A DNA stretch of 64,000 nucleotides from assembly GCA_018350325.1 (NCBI GenBank), contig JAEVLN010000027.1, forward strand, positions 248,001 to 312,000, written 5' to 3'. Made by a program: the position numbers and the translations under genes. This document shows, piece by piece, positions 46,024 to 58,609 of this stretch. The notes under the pieces are model-generated. The model saw only the letters and a program-made list of their open reading frames with translations. It made no database searches and was not told where the DNA came from. The DNA is from Globodera rostochiensis. Lineage: Eukaryota; Nematoda; Chromadorea; Rhabditida; Heteroderidae. Each line of letters starts with the position of its first letter. Position 1 is the stretch's first letter.

Positions 46024-47350
46024 ATGTTGTTTTGGTTTCATTTTGTATCTGCAGAATTTTGCCTAATTTTTCGTTTGGGGTGGACTGAATTTAAATATTA
46101 ATTCGTGCATTTGCTTTGGAATTTTCTCATTTTGAATATTAGATCAATTATTATAAAAATTCTTCAAAAAATAAGGACGAAGACCTGAAATATGATAACG
46201 TCGAGATTTCACACGTAATTTAAAAATTAAAATTGCCAGTTCTTATAAAAAACTTACTAGGTGGTGGGGGTGGTCCGGCGGTGCCGATGCAAATTGAAAT
46301 ACCTAATCATATGTTTTGAGAGGGCATGATAAAATACCCAAATCACACAATGCCAAAGCGTGAGCTTTTTGTTCAAAAATTTCAACACTCACGCCAAATT
46401 CTCATTTCCAAGTACATTCTTGGAAATAAGTAAGCTTAAATTTATAAGCACGTCCGTTTCCAAGTACTGTACTTGGCATCCAAGTACATATCTCATCACT
46501 GGACTATACATTGAATTTACGCTTTAAGTAGTGGGACGAGACGGAGGCGGAGGAAGAAGTCTGACGAGCGCCACTGGGGGGCGAGCGCGCGGGAACCCGC
46601 GGAGCGGGCGCGCGCTGACTTCTTCCGGAGCCCCGGGAGTCTCGCCCAAAACCTATTGGCCGCCGTAGTCGGAGTGTGCGGTACTTTGGCTGCTATTTTC
46701 CTCTTATCGGGCTTTGATCTTTTGAAAGTCGTTTTTTCTTTAATCAAAAATTTAAAATTAAACCGGTTCAAAAAAACTTTAAATTCTCAATTTTTAGTTT
46801 AATTGACGAATTCGTAATCAGCGCATCAAATAATTGTAACCGATGTATTGAACCAACTGTAAACAGAAGACAACTATGCATACACAAAAATTCTAAAGAC
46901 TAGAGCTTTCGAATAGTACTAAGCCTTTGTAACTCGGTTGACTAAGCACAGAGTTATGGTTTAACCGCGGTAAGACCGTACCATACCGAACACTAATTTG
47001 GTATGCTTTACGACCGATCGACAACACTCAAATCGTAAATTTGTAAACATATAAAGTGACGAAGCGCTAAAATTACAAACATAAGAAGAAAAAAAAGCTC
47101 AAATATTCAGAATGTATTTGTTAGAGGGTATCACAATAATTGTTTTTTGATCACTAAAAGTGATTAGCGAATGTGGGTGATCAGAGCAAAATTTAGGGTG
47201 TGAATAACAGAAATTTATGGAATGAGCGAGCCACAAAAGAGGTGGAAATAAATTGTTGATTGAATTTTTACAGTTTAAAATTGCAAGAAATCTTCGAAAC
47301 TTTGTTTCTATCCCTCTCCATTTGTGTGTACTTTCTTGAGTTCATCAGCC

Positions 47351-50300
47351 TCAGCGGATTTGTTGCAAAATTTGTGCCATTTTGGACACGTCGCCGACCG
47401 TTTGGAAAGCGCGCCAAGTGATTTTGATGCCCAAAAGTTTGGCCTCCAGAGCCGCGACTTCGGCCGATGCCGTACTCAGAGCGATGAACAAATACGTCTA
47501 AATTTTGCAGTTTTAAAAGTATTTTAAAAATTCTAAATCTAATCTTCGTTTAAATTTAAAAAAAGAAGCAAAATTTAATAAACCGAAATGCCAAAAACAT
47601 CGTTCGCTCACCGCGGCAATTTGTGCGTCGTTAAATTTTGCTTTTTCGCGCCGCGCAAGGTCTTTGATTTTGGCATGTTTTTCGGACAAATTGCGGGTGA
47701 AAATGTTGTCCAGCGACGGCGAACTTGATGCCATCAATTGTGGCATTCCAATTTTGGCCAAATCAATGCCCAATTTGGCGGCCATCGCTTGTCGGAGGTT
47801 GGCCAATTCAGACAAATTGTGCTCGACGAATTTGGGCAGATTCTCCAATTGTGCCGACGTTAGGAAGTGACTGTCTTTAATTGGAAAAGATTGAATATTT
47901 TATTAATTTAAAATTCAAATTTATTTAAATTTACTCTGTGCCCATTCGCCAATTTGGACCGCCTGTTTCAGATAGGACGTGGCAATTTCGATGCCGCCGA
48001 AGAATTGGCCGACATTTTTCACATAACGCGTCGGTTTTTGGATGACCATTTCCCACAGAAATGCATTTTTGGCTTCGCGACTGTCGTTGATGCCCTGGTC
48101 GAGCAAAGTGTCCAAAATGGCCGGGGTCACATTGTTGACGCCCGTCATGGTGCTGCAAATGCAAAACATTCCATTAAGTAAGGGATGGACCCGGAAGCGC
48201 CATGTGCCAAATAAAATGGTACAGCGCCCCATGTCCCTCGGACTCTTTGCTCGTGGCCAAGCCCTTCTACGATGGACACTGCGTCTCTCAGTTAGTTTGA
48301 AGCCCCAACCTTTTGCTCATGTTCTTATAAAATCAAAGCTTCGAGTACTGCTTCGAAAACGAAAACCCCCAGCAGATGGCAGAAGGGTGGGAATATTGGC
48401 ACTACCCGAGAAGGTGCCACCGCCATATTCTCCCGGCCATCACCCAAGCTTTCGAATTAGTTCAAAATTTCGACCATGGAAAGCTCGTAACTACGGATTA
48501 CGCGCGATTTTTGGCTGTTACGGATTAGGAATTTCAAAATACAGACAAAACTTCGACCCCAGCAGATCAATAACAGAAAGCCTCCCCTCTGACTCCAATC
48601 AGGCACTATTGGCAAAGATTCCGGGCGGCCCCCTTAACATCGTGACAGTGTAATGATCGATCACCAAACCTTCAAAATTAAATTTCAAAATTAATCCCAC
48701 CGTTCGCGCAGCTCCTTTCTGAACGTGTCCAAACTGTCTTCAATCTGTTTGACGTGCACAATTTCGTGCTCAATGTCAATTGACTGTTCGGTACTCAAAG
48801 CTCCGACTTCGGCACAGGCAGCCCTCAGAGCGATGAACAAATACGTCTAAATTTTGCAGTTTTAAAAGTATTTTAAAAATTCTAAATCTAATCTTCGTTT
48901 AAATTTAAAAAAAGAAGCAAAATTTAATAAACCGAAATGCCAAAAACATCGTTCGCTCACCGCGGCAATTTGTGCGTCGTTAAATTTTGCTTTTTCGCGC
49001 CGCGCAAGGTCTTTGATTTTGGCATGTTTTTCGGACAAATTGCGGGTGAAAATGTTGTCCAGCGACGGCGAACTTGATGCCATCAATTGTGGCATTCCAA
49101 TTTTGGCCAAATCAATGCCCAATTTGGCGGCCATCGCTTGTCGGAGGTTGGCCAATTCAGACAAATTGTGTTCGACGAATTTGGGCAGATTCTCCAATTG
49201 TGCCGACGTTAGGAAGTGACTGTCTTTAATTGGAGACGATTGAATATTTATTAATTTAAAATTCAAATTTATTTAAATTTACTCTGTGCCCATTCGCCAA
49301 TTTGGACCGCCTGTTTCAGATAGGACGTGGCAATTTCGATGCCGCCAAAGAGTTTGTTCGCATAACTCGTTGGCATTTTGTTGCTTATTTTGCTCAAAAA
49401 TGCCTTTTTTTCTTCGTCATGACTCTCGTTGATGCCGTGGTCGAGCAAAATTTTGACAACTGGCGAGCTAAGTTTAACGCCTGGCATAATGCTGAAAATG
49501 TACACTTAAAATGTTAAACGGCTGAAAGGCAATGCCACCGTTCGCGCAGCTCCTCTCTGAACGTGTCCAAACTATTTTCTATTTGTTTAATCTGCGCGGT
49601 GTGCTCAATCTCCGCCTTCCTACGTGCCACCAATTTGGTCAGCTTGGCTTTGTGCTGTCCGTTCCCCTTGGGGACATTTGGCAAGAATTTCTCCAATTTT
49701 ATGAAGATAAACGCCGGGAACCATTGCAGCAGGTCATCGTCTGGATCAATGTCATCTTCTGAATCAGCTTCCAAATCAGCGATTAGCCCATCTTCCAATT
49801 GGAGTTCCTCAATGATCTGCTCAACTTCCAAATCAGTGATCAGATCATCTTCCGATTGGACAGCCATAGTGATCTGCTCATTTTCCGATCGGAGTACCAT
49901 CTCCCAGATCAGAGTCTCGTTCATCTCCAGCAACTCCTCGAGTTGACCCTTCGGGTCCATGATTTCAGAGGTAGACGCAATTGCGTGTTCTGCAAGTTGA
50001 GGTGTCCCCGGTTGTTCGGCGTTCAGGTCAATGTTTTCCGAAGTGGACGCGACTTTGTGCTCCTCGATCTGAGGCGTCCCCGGTTGTTCGACATGTTGTC
50101 CAATGTTGACTTTTACTTCTACCGACTTTTTGGCCATCTGTATAAATAATTTTTTGAATTTATAAAGCTTTGAAATTAACCTTCTTGCTGGGTTTGATCG
50201 GCTTTTCGAACATTTTGCTGACCTTAAAACAAAATAATTAATTTAATTTAATAAAAATGGAAAAATGCCTCTTCCGGTTGCATTGCGCTGGTTCGTTTTC

Positions 50301-50385
50301 TTGTTCCCGCAAGTTTTGGCGTTGCGTCGGCGTACAGCAAAAGGGCGCAAATTGAAAGAAAAAAAATGGGCAATTTTTGAATCAT
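47351..50385 (-). CDS. Secreted repeat protein of unknown family, nine exons, 667 aa, copy 2
   Basis: Exons: 50269-50385, 50181-50222, 49539-50137, 49283-49491, 48961-49223, 48701-48846, 47935-48152, 47612-47874 and 47351-47497. All splice sites, the GC-AG intron 1 and the frame are conserved. The one coding difference I noticed is in the last exon (c38811/t47444), changing E to K in AALEA(E/K)LLGIK. Everything else is as described for copy 1. Confidence 0.8.
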
Positions 50386-50989
50386 TTTTAAATGTTCTAA
50401 AATAAAAACATTTTAATTATAAACAAAAATATTTTTTAATATATATTTAAATAGTCAATGCGCTCATATATCAAAAAAAAGTTACATTTCCAGTTTTAAA
50501 TGAGTTTAATAAATATACAAAACAATGTTATTTTGTATTTAAATATATTGAAAAAATAAAATAAAATTCTTTTTAAAATAATTTCTTATTGATTTATTTA
50601 ATGTTAATGCTGAAAATTAAAATGAATGTGGTTTTTCATTCAATGCCTTACTATTTATGCAAAACAATGCCACGTATTCCAATGAATACTCATAAAGAAT
50701 AAGGAATCAGAGAAAAAGAAAATCGATGGGAATACACTGGAATATGCATAAAATATGCACGAGAATATGTAGCAACAATGACGACAATGAAATACGTATA
50801 TACATATTTTGGTTTTGTGGTTGAAAAATGGATTTTTTTATTAGAAATAAAATTTTCATGAATATTACGATTTACAAATATTAAGGCCTTGAAATCATAA
50901 TTGTAATTTGATGATCAATGAAAGGTCTTGCAGAAAGAATGTTTAGCTTTAACTCCAAAGCCGGATAATAACTGGGGAAAAATTAGAGA

Positions 50990-51143
50990 GGGTTCGTTAG
51001 GCTTAGGTCTAAGCCAACCTGAGATTTGAGTGACTTAGGCCTAAAAGCGCCAGGGTGGCTTAGGCAGGCCTAAGCTTAACGAACCCCAAGCTAGGTTGGC
51101 TTAGGTCTAAGCCTATCAGCACCTAAGGAACCCTATAAAAGCG
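50990..51143. repeat. GCTTAGGCCTAAGC palindrome cluster at the end of unit 2
   Basis: Copy of 42,357-42,510 at +8,633. Confidence 0.7.
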
Positions 51144-51163
51144 ATTTTGGGTGATTAATGGTG

Positions 51164-51857
51164 AAAAAATCAAGATTTTCAAAATTCTTAGATGTTGTCA
51201 GATCTTAAATATTGTCAGATTCGTGATCAGCACCCTTGAAAACCCCATCTTTTTCTTTGATCGAAAATCCACCTCCAGGTCAAAATTTTCCCTAAAATTT
51301 ATTATTTATATTTTTTATAAATTTTCCAAAAGATGTGAAAAATAATACATTTAAAATTGTGAGAGCAAAATTAATAAAGAATGACGAATTTTTAAGGGGT
51401 TCCAGGGCTGGATCGAAACTTTGCGATTTCATTTCGAGGTTTTTCTTTCGGTTTTCTTACGAAAATCGAAAGAGAAAATTCTTCAAAATTTTGTCGAAAG
51501 CGAAATTGTATCAAAGAAAGTTTAATTTATTTTTTTAAGAAAAGTTAAAGATTCAAAAAATTTCTATTTCCTCTAAAAACTCAACAGAGGCTGAACAGCG
51601 TTGATCAACTGCAGCGATACATCTCCCTTTGTTATCAGAAGTCATCCGGCCCAGTCCCCCCTCTTATTTTTTTCCTCAAATTTCATTTCGGGGTCCCCCC
51701 CCCCCTGGCTACGTCCTTGGCCCGAATAAACCCCAGGCAAAAGCGTTAAAATTGGTTATATGCCAAATCAGAAAATTATATTTTTTAGCAAATGCCATTC
51801 AACAGAAGCGAAATAACGGAGACCAAATGCTAACAATTCATCTTCCATTGTTTTCAG
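51164..51857. other. Intergenic after the duplication
   Basis: AT-rich. 51,690-51,722 carries CCCCCCTGGCTACGTCCTTGG, an end of the family bounded by AAGGGCGTAGCCAGG. No gene. Confidence 0.5.
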
Positions 51858-52063
51858 AATCTTCCAAACGCGAGAAGTTCGATACAAAAACTCTGGCTGA
51901 TGTCTGTCTCACCAATGGTCTAAGGAATGCTCAGCGTCGGGATGAAGGAGAAACAGCAGCGGGCGCTCAACATGGACGGCCATAACAACACGATGGAGCA
52001 GTCCATGCAATTTCTGGAGTACATCTCCCGCAATGCTCTCCATGACCCGAAATCGTCCAACTC
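51858..52063 (+). CDS. Possible exon of an unidentified gene
   Basis: Flanked by TTTTCAG and CTC|GTGAGT. From an internal ATG at 51,929 it reads MLSVGMKEKQQRALNMDGHN, then TMEQSMQFLEYISRNALHDP and KSSNS, with coding-like composition. An upstream stop in that frame (TAA, about 51,920) means either this is a first exon or the gene is broken. No family recognised. Confidence 0.35.
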
Positions 52064-52594
52064 GTGAGTAAACACGATAAATGTAAATATTAACAATTCT
52101 GCTCAGAATTAAGAATTCTTCCTGCGTTCTTTGAATGTCATCAAATTGAGAGAGTTTATGACGGCAAATCATAAACAGCTGTTGTCGTCCATTGGCAGAG
52201 TTTTTGTTTGATCTGACCTGTTGCGGTTGTTTTTCATGAGAAAATTTTTTGAAAATTTGATTTTTTCATTAAATTGTTTATTCTTTTTCTAATCATTTTG
52301 TTTTTTAGAACTATCCTTTGTGTTATTGTTGAGAAAAGGCATAAATAAAACAAACTTCGACATTTTTAGATTCGAGAAAATGCAAAAAGAAAACGACACT
52401 TAAAAATCAAATTGGGATTTGGGGTTAATTTGTTAAATTAAAGGAAAAAAGTGATGGGGTGCAAAAGAGGAAAGAAAGAGGCTAAAATGCCCTTGTGTCT
52501 GTTTTTGTATAGCCTCTTACTCTCTTCCCAGTTTGATGTTTCTTTATATTCTCTTTCTCTCAACTCCCATTAAACAAAAAGAGCATTTCCATTG
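52064..52594. other. Intergenic, nothing recognised
   Basis: AT-rich with a pyrimidine-rich stretch (52,490-52,570). No coding signal on either strand. Confidence 0.5.
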
Positions 52595-53174
52595 GCTCCG
52601 TCCCCAAAATTTTAAACAAATTTTTAAAACTATGGAATTAAAAAGGAAGCACCAAAATTGAAAGCTAAAGCTCTTGCTTGATTCCTTCCCTCCTCTTTAA
52701 TTTTTAAGATAGGATGGCGATTCGCAGTCGCGCACCAAAAACAAATGCTATTTTAAATGATTTTTTGAAAATATTTGTTAAGAAAATTTGTTTAAAATTG
52801 CTTCCAAAAATCAAACATTGCGGGGACGGGGTGCCAACCTTAAATTAAACCATTTCTAACCCAAATATCACATCGTCCTTTTTTAAAAAGGTATTGAATA
52901 AATAATTCAACGCATTAAATTAATATGCACAAATATAACCGTTCATTTCAAAGCAATAAATCTTTATTTTTTACGAGCTTTCAATTTAATTTCCTTTCGT
53001 TAAAATATTTAAAAGCCATTAAATTCTATGAACAAATCATTAAATTCATTCAAACCCAATTATTTATTTATTTTAATTTAAAATTGAATCCCATGGGTCC
53101 AAACCTATGAAAAAAAGCAATTCGCAAAATTTCCCCCCCCCCATTAAAATTAAGAAAAAAATTGTTGCACGATT

Positions 53175-53375
53175 ATGAAGCTCCTAAAAATCCAAATTTT
53201 ATTATTATTTTTCCTCTCCATTAACTGCCACCACCAAAATGTGTCGGCAAAACCAACAAAAATGCCAATGCCAACAACGCCAAAGCCGCCGCACCATCCG
53301 CGCGGGGAGAAGATTATTCAAATGTTGAATGGCGTAAACACGCGTTGTGCGCTCTACGGACAGTGCGGACGATGA
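53175..53375 (+). CDS. Small secreted peptide precursor, copy 2 (66 aa)
   Basis: Differs from copy 1 at four residues (F/C in SINFHH/SINCHH, T/S and V/I changes) and keeps the signal peptide, the PRGEK linker and the TRCALYGQCGR end, stopping at TGA. About 580 bp upstream is shared with copy 1, which probably includes its promoter. Confidence 0.6.
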   Translation: MKLLKIQILLLFFLSINCHHQNVSAKPTKMPMPTTPKPPHHPRGEKIIQMLNGVNTRCALYGQCGR

Positions 53376-54231
53376 AATTGCATTTATTATAAATTAATAT
53401 TTTTTACATATTTTTGCGCAAAAATATGCGATTAATGGAACGAAGCCTGAAAATTGGTCTAAAAATTTTTACTTTCTTAAAAATTTCAAATTAATTTTTC
53501 TTTAATTTTTTGAATGAAATAAAACAAACGTCGTAAATTTCTCGACTTTTCGACAATATTTAATTTTTTGAACAGTTTTTTTTTTAATTTTATGTTTCAG
53601 CGTATTATTTGAAAGATTTATAAAGGACTTCTATTTTATTACTCGAATTTTCCTAGCAAAACTTAAAAATATTCAAATAATATTTGTAAAATTTGAATAA
53701 AAATTATCTTTAAAGTTTAAACTCAGTAAAATTCGATTATGCACTTTTTGTCAAATGTTTGTGGAGTTTGTTGAGTAAAGAGCAAAAGGCAGAGGAATGG
53801 TAAAGAAATGAGTGTGCCGACGAAATAGTACGCATTCCGCCCCATTCTCTGCCCTCTTTTGCACACCAGCGACAATGTGCAGGAACAATTTGCTTCATTT
53901 ATATAAGCGCTGCGTGCAGTGGATGGAGGCGCGCGTTTAAATGTGCGCGCCGACGCCGTTTCCCGCCCGCCCGCCTTGCCCTACCAGTAATTGGGGGCGC
54001 ACACCAGAGTGTTGTTGCGTTTGCGGGGCACCTGACCCGCTCCCCAGCCTGGAAATGGCACACCTATCTGCCGACCGACCGACCGAGTACTGATGGGGGC
54101 GGTTGCATTCGGTTGGAGTCGGCTTGAGCATGTGGTCGCGCGATTTTTTAATTATTTTAAATAAACAACATAAAAAGCATTTTGGAATAAAAAACATTTT
54201 TCATAAGTTTTGACCAAAAGGCTCCCTCTAG
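53376..54231. other. Intergenic between peptide copies
   Basis: AT-rich to 53,750, then a GC-rich part (53,930-54,120) with GCCCGCCCGCC and a (GACC)n run at 54,071-54,086. Minus-strand ORFs here lack support. Confidence 0.4.
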
Positions 54232-54336
54232 CCAACAACGCCAAAGCCGCCGCACCATCCGCGCGGGGAGAAGATTGTTCAAATGTTGAATGGCGAAAAC
54301 ACGCGTTGTGCGCTCTACGGACAGTGCGGACGATGA
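54232..54336 (+). pseudogene. Small secreted peptide, copy 3, N-terminus lost
   Basis: Keeps the last 35 codons in frame (PTTPKPPHHPRGEKIVQMLN, G-to-E change, then NTRCALYGQCGR and TGA). The signal peptide is replaced by unrelated sequence. Its 3' flank (to about 54,530) matches the 3' flank of copy 1 rather than copy 2. Confidence 0.75.
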
Positions 54337-55385
54337 AATTGCATTTATTTTTACATATTTTTGTGCAAAAATGCATTATACCGAATAAAATACCATCTCC
54401 AGACGACTTTCGATTTATTAAGCTATTTTTAGGGCTTGAAAATCCCTTAAGCAATTTTTTTGAAAACGATTAATAAATGGAACGATGCCCCCGGTTCCAA
54501 ACAATCCACGACCTCTGGCAAATTTGTACACAATCCGCGACTTGAACCAGTCCAAAAACCGGTTAAACGCTTTAGCGCAGAACCTTTTTTGATTGTTCTA
54601 ATGGTTTCAGCATCTAAGAAAACCTATAAAAGAGGTTTTGAGTGATTTTGGCTCTGCATCATATAGTATCTTTGAAAGAGGTTTAGGGATTTGGCCTTTT
54701 CGTTTTAGAATTTCGAAATGTGAAATGAATTTAAAATGTTTAATCTAAAATTGGACGTTTAATTTAGGTCATTGTACAGGGGAAATCCAATGCATATTCA
54801 AAGAAATGGACGCTTTCATTTAGTAGGATTATCAAGCTCAAGTTTCATTTAACCGCATGAAACATTAGGTAAACTAAGATTATCTTACAAAGTTAAATTT
54901 TAACAGTGCCGCAACTGATAAAAATTCAACTCAAATATATGCGTGTATTTTGCCTTGGTACAGTCAGCGTCGACGCTAGGGTATTATTATAAAATATAGA
55001 AAATTCACAATTAAAATTTACTTTCAATGATTATTTAACATTTTTGATCCGCGAAAAGTATGGCATTTCGCTTTTTTTATGGAAGTTGGCCTTGTAATTT
55101 TTATTTAGACGAGCCCATCACTTTTCCCCCGCTAGAACATATTTTATAAATAATCTGAGCTTTCGAATGACGCCAAATTTATCTGATTCAATTAAGTTTG
55201 AAAAGACTTAGTCATTTAGGCTAAAAACCAATTTGCAAATATGCGCCGACGGTTATAACTTTTTCAAATTCAACTAAATCAAATATATTTAGGGTGTAAC
55301 ATAAGTTCTGTCGCAAAATTTTTTTTAAAATGAAATTTATTTTTTTTTAATTCACAAAATACAATCGTGACTTAAAATACCCACT
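54337..55385. other. Intergenic, nothing recognised beyond the peptide 3' flank
   Basis: 54,337-54,530 is shared with 30,060-30,250. The rest is AT-rich without coding signal. A GAGCTTTCGAATGA motif at 55,158 recurs at about 9,311 and 38,278 and may mark transposon ends. Confidence 0.4.
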
Positions 55386-55393
55386 ATTATGAT

Positions 55394-55840
55394 TAGGGTG
55401 TCCAAAAATATGCACATGCATGTTTTTTTCCTGAACTGGGAACGTTCTGAAACGCACAAAAAACGCGTTTTCAACTTGGTTTGAAGCGTTTAGAACGCAT
55501 TTCCATGTGCATATTTGTGCATATTTCGCTATTTATGTGCATATTTTGGCATTTTCGCCATTTTTATCCATATTTCGCCATTTTTCAAAAATTCCTTAAC
55601 AAAAATGCAATAAAAACGGAAAAATATACCCCTAAAGATCGACTTTCTTTTTAAAATTTCAAAAATCAACCCTAAAAATTGACTTTTTTAAATTTTCAAA
55701 AATCCCCAAAAATTGACTTTTTCGTGATTGCGGAAATTTTATATTGAATTTGGAAAAATTTATGCGCATATTTTTTTATTTTATGTGCATATTTTGCAAT
55801 TTTTGATGCATATTTTATGCGCATATTTTTGGACACCCTA
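55394..55840. mobile_element. 447-bp hAT-like element, perfect TSD
   Basis: Ends TAGGGTGTCCAAAAATATGC (and complement), flanked on both sides by ATTATGAT (55,386-55,393 and 55,841-55,848). The interior carries many TGCATATTT and GCGCATATTT repeats. No transposase. Confidence 0.9.
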
Positions 55841-56716
55841 ATTATGATCGATAAAATGTTGCCTTTTTTATGGACATATTTTTATTTTCTGTCTTTTGAA
55901 TGGAGCTGAGCTATGGGCCAAAAACTAAATGTGCTTTTTTTGAACCAAGTCTGTTTGAGATTTTATTTTTCTTTGACAATCTTCATTAGCGGAAATTGAA
56001 GTTTTGTACAGCGAGAACATAGATGGGAGAAGCTTCATGCAAAATTTGAGGTTTATTGCGCAACCCATTAATTTTTTATGGAACCCCAAACTTTGCTCCA
56101 GCAGAAATTTTGGGTAAAAATTGATTTACAAAATTCGTAATTTTTGGACCATTTTTCTTAATTAAAAATTCAAAAATTTTCTCCGGCGGCGCCTATCGGC
56201 ACCGCCGACCCCTTCCCAAAACCCAAAAATTGTAAAAAAAAGAACCGTATTTTTAAAATTTTGGTTGCAAATCCCTTAACAAAAAGAGTCTGAAATTCAA
56301 AAATTTTCATCAAAACGCAATAAAAAGGGAAAATACAACCCCTAAAAACAAAAATTTTCGGAAAAAATTGCTTAAGAAAAATGCAATAAATTCCAAAATA
56401 CACCCCTAAAAACGGCTTTTTTCGGTACCCCCTCTAAAGTAAAATCCTAAATACCAGGGTTCCCAAATGAAAATTTTCAAAAGCCTCATTTGGCAGGCAA
56501 AAAAGCCTCATTTATGACCAAAAAACCTCATTTTGCTAAAGCTTTATTTATCCAATAAAAAATTTTCAACGGTTATATTTTTGGAAAGCCATGATCGATG
56601 TAAGAAGTTTTTTGTTTGAAATTAGCATTTGGTAAAACTCGGACACGAATAATCGAAATTGACTTTAATTTGGGCCAGTGATTTCACGGTCTCAACTTTC
56701 AATGAATTGCGCACAT

Positions 56717-57529
56717 CAGGGATGTGCTCTGTTCTGTTCTGATTTTCTGATTTACCAGAATTTCTGGTGATTTTGGGCACCAGAATTCTGATTTCTGGTT
56801 TCTGGTTTTTTTTTTGCAACCAGAATTCTGATTTCTGGTTTCTGGTTTTTTAGAGAAAAAACCAGAAAAAAACCAGAAATTCTAAGTTAAAATTTTTAAT
56901 TACAAGACCTTTTACAAATAGCCATTTTTGCAAAATTATTCATTCTTGGGCCAATTTTCTTAACAAATTGTCATTAAAAATCAAAAAAAATTTCCCGGCG
57001 GTGCCTATCGGCACCGCCGACCCACTCCTATTTCTAAAATACATTAAAAAACGTTCCGATTTTTTTAAGTTTTGGTTGAAAATCTGTTAACAAATCAAGT
57101 CAAAAATTCAAAATTTTCTCGGCGGCGCCTATCGGCACCGCCGACCCACCCGCAAGCAGAATTCGCAAAAAATTTGCATTTTTGATAAAGTTGAAAATTG
57201 ACAAAATTTTTAGAAATTTTTAGAAATTTATGTTAAAAATTCTAAAAAAATTTACTGAAAATTGAACTTTTTTGGAAAATTTGATAAGAAAAATGCAATA
57301 AAAAACCCAAAAAACACACCCCTAAAATCGAACTTTTTGGAGGAAAAATTGCTTAAGAAAAATGCGGGAATGATTAAAAAAAATTCTGTTCTGGTTTTCT
57401 GATTTACCAGAATTTCTGGTCGTTTTGGGCACCAGAATTCTGTTTTCTGATTTCTGATTTTTAAAATAAGGACCAGAATTCTGATTTCTGGTTTCTGATT
57501 TTTAAAAAGTCGACCAGAGCACATCCCTG
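56717..57529. mobile_element. 813-bp hAT-like element nested in the previous one, perfect TSD
   Basis: Ends CAGGGATGTGCTCT and AGAGCACATCCCTG, flanked by GCGCACAT (56,709-56,716 and 57,530-57,537). Subterminal repeats are CAGAATTCTG and TTCTGGTTTTCTGA. It contains two GC-hairpin copies (56,996 and 57,120). Confidence 0.92.
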
Positions 57530-57614
57530 GCGCACATCCGTCCATTGTGCTAAAATGATGTTTTTTTGCGCGCAGTTTTCCCAAATACTTTTTTTTAGTG
57601 GGGGGGGGGAGGGT

Positions 57615-57638
57615 CGGCGGTGCCGATAGGCGCCGCCG
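57615..57638. repeat. Dispersed GC hairpin (one of at least ten copies)
   Basis: A 24-bp near-palindrome: 10-bp arms CGGCGGTGCC/GGCGCCGCCG around a 4-base GATA loop. Other copies, either orientation: 10336-10359, 11284-11307, 27409 (degenerate), 27910, 33761, 56184, 56996, 57120, 59980 and 60650; half copies at 37633 and 60089. Most are flanked by AAAATTTT-type DNA and a C- or G-run. Confidence 0.9.
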
Positions 57639-58023
57639 AGAAAATTTTTCGCGTTTTTGAATTGATTTGTTAAGAGATTGCAACTAAATTTGCAGAAGAT
57701 GTGATGCTTTTTTGCTTTAAAAATAATTGAAAATGAGGTTTTTTTATTAAGAAAATTCCCAATTATTTCAAACCGGAAGAATGGAAACAGAGGTTTTTTG
57801 AAAATATAGAGAAAAAATGAATTAACATTACGCCAAATATTCAAAATTTAATAGAAATTTTTTAATTTATCATGAAATTCCCAAAAAGCCTCAAAAAACC
57901 TCATAAAACTCCAAAAAACCACAAAATGAGGCTAAACCTCATTTTAAAAATTTAGCCTCATCGGACTATCAAAAAACCACAAAATGAGGCTAAAACCTCA
58001 GATTTGGGAACCCTGCTAAATAC

Positions 58024-58609
58024 GTTTGGGTAAATAGTGTCTGACCATATGCTGTCTGGCTGCCGCATGGTCATTTCTTTGAATTGGTGGTAAAATTGCG
58101 TAGGTTTTGGCGTTTCGCCTAATTTATGTCTGTTGCTGGAGTTGACCAATAATGCATAAATAAATTATTTACGAAATGTGTCCTTAATTTGATGCAAAAT
58201 CTTATTTTTTTATATTTTGTTCTTTATTTTTACTTATACATTTATGGCATCCCTGCTAAAGCGCAAAATGCGTACCAAAAAAATTAAAAAAATTTTTGGT
58301 TCTAAATTTTTAAAATTTCTCTCGCTCCCGCCCCGTTAAAAAATCAGCGGGATTTTAACGGCATTCCCGCTCCCGGTATTTTTTTACCGGTCTTTAATTT
58401 CCGGGAATGGGAAAAGTTTGTTTTTTTCCCGGGACGGGAATTCAAATTTAGCGGGACTGAGTTTTCTTCCAGCCTTTTGTCCGTTTTCGTTAAAATTCCG
58501 TTGGGCCAAATTAGCGGGCGAATTCCGTACGTTTCCCGTCGGGAATCCCCCGTTTTTCCCGCCGCTTTTCTACCTAAAAATTAAAGATATAAAAAAGATA
58601 AAACAAAAA
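58024..58609. other. Intergenic upstream of the 58.6-kb gene
   Basis: 58,320-58,560 contains CCCGCTCCCGG/CCGGGACGGGAA repeats similar to 25,696-25,851, without clear ends. It would form the promoter side of the next gene. Confidence 0.5.

Larger units (their letters stand above)
42531..51163. repeat. Tandem segmental duplication, unit 2 (8,633 bp)
   Basis: Offset 8,614 at the start and 8,633 after the indels near 43.6-43.97 kb. It ends at GATTAATGGTG; unrelated DNA (AAAAAATCAAG) follows. Gene content is the same as unit 1. Confidence 0.97.
56455..58015. mobile_element. 1.56-kb hAT-like element, perfect TSD, hosting a second element
   Basis: Ends CAGGGTTCCCAAAT and its complement, flanked by CTAAATAC (56,447-56,454 and 58,016-58,023). 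Subterminal repeats AAGCCTCATTT/AAATGAGGCT mark both ends. Removing the nested 56,717-57,529 element and one of its target copies leaves a 740-bp element. Confidence 0.9.
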
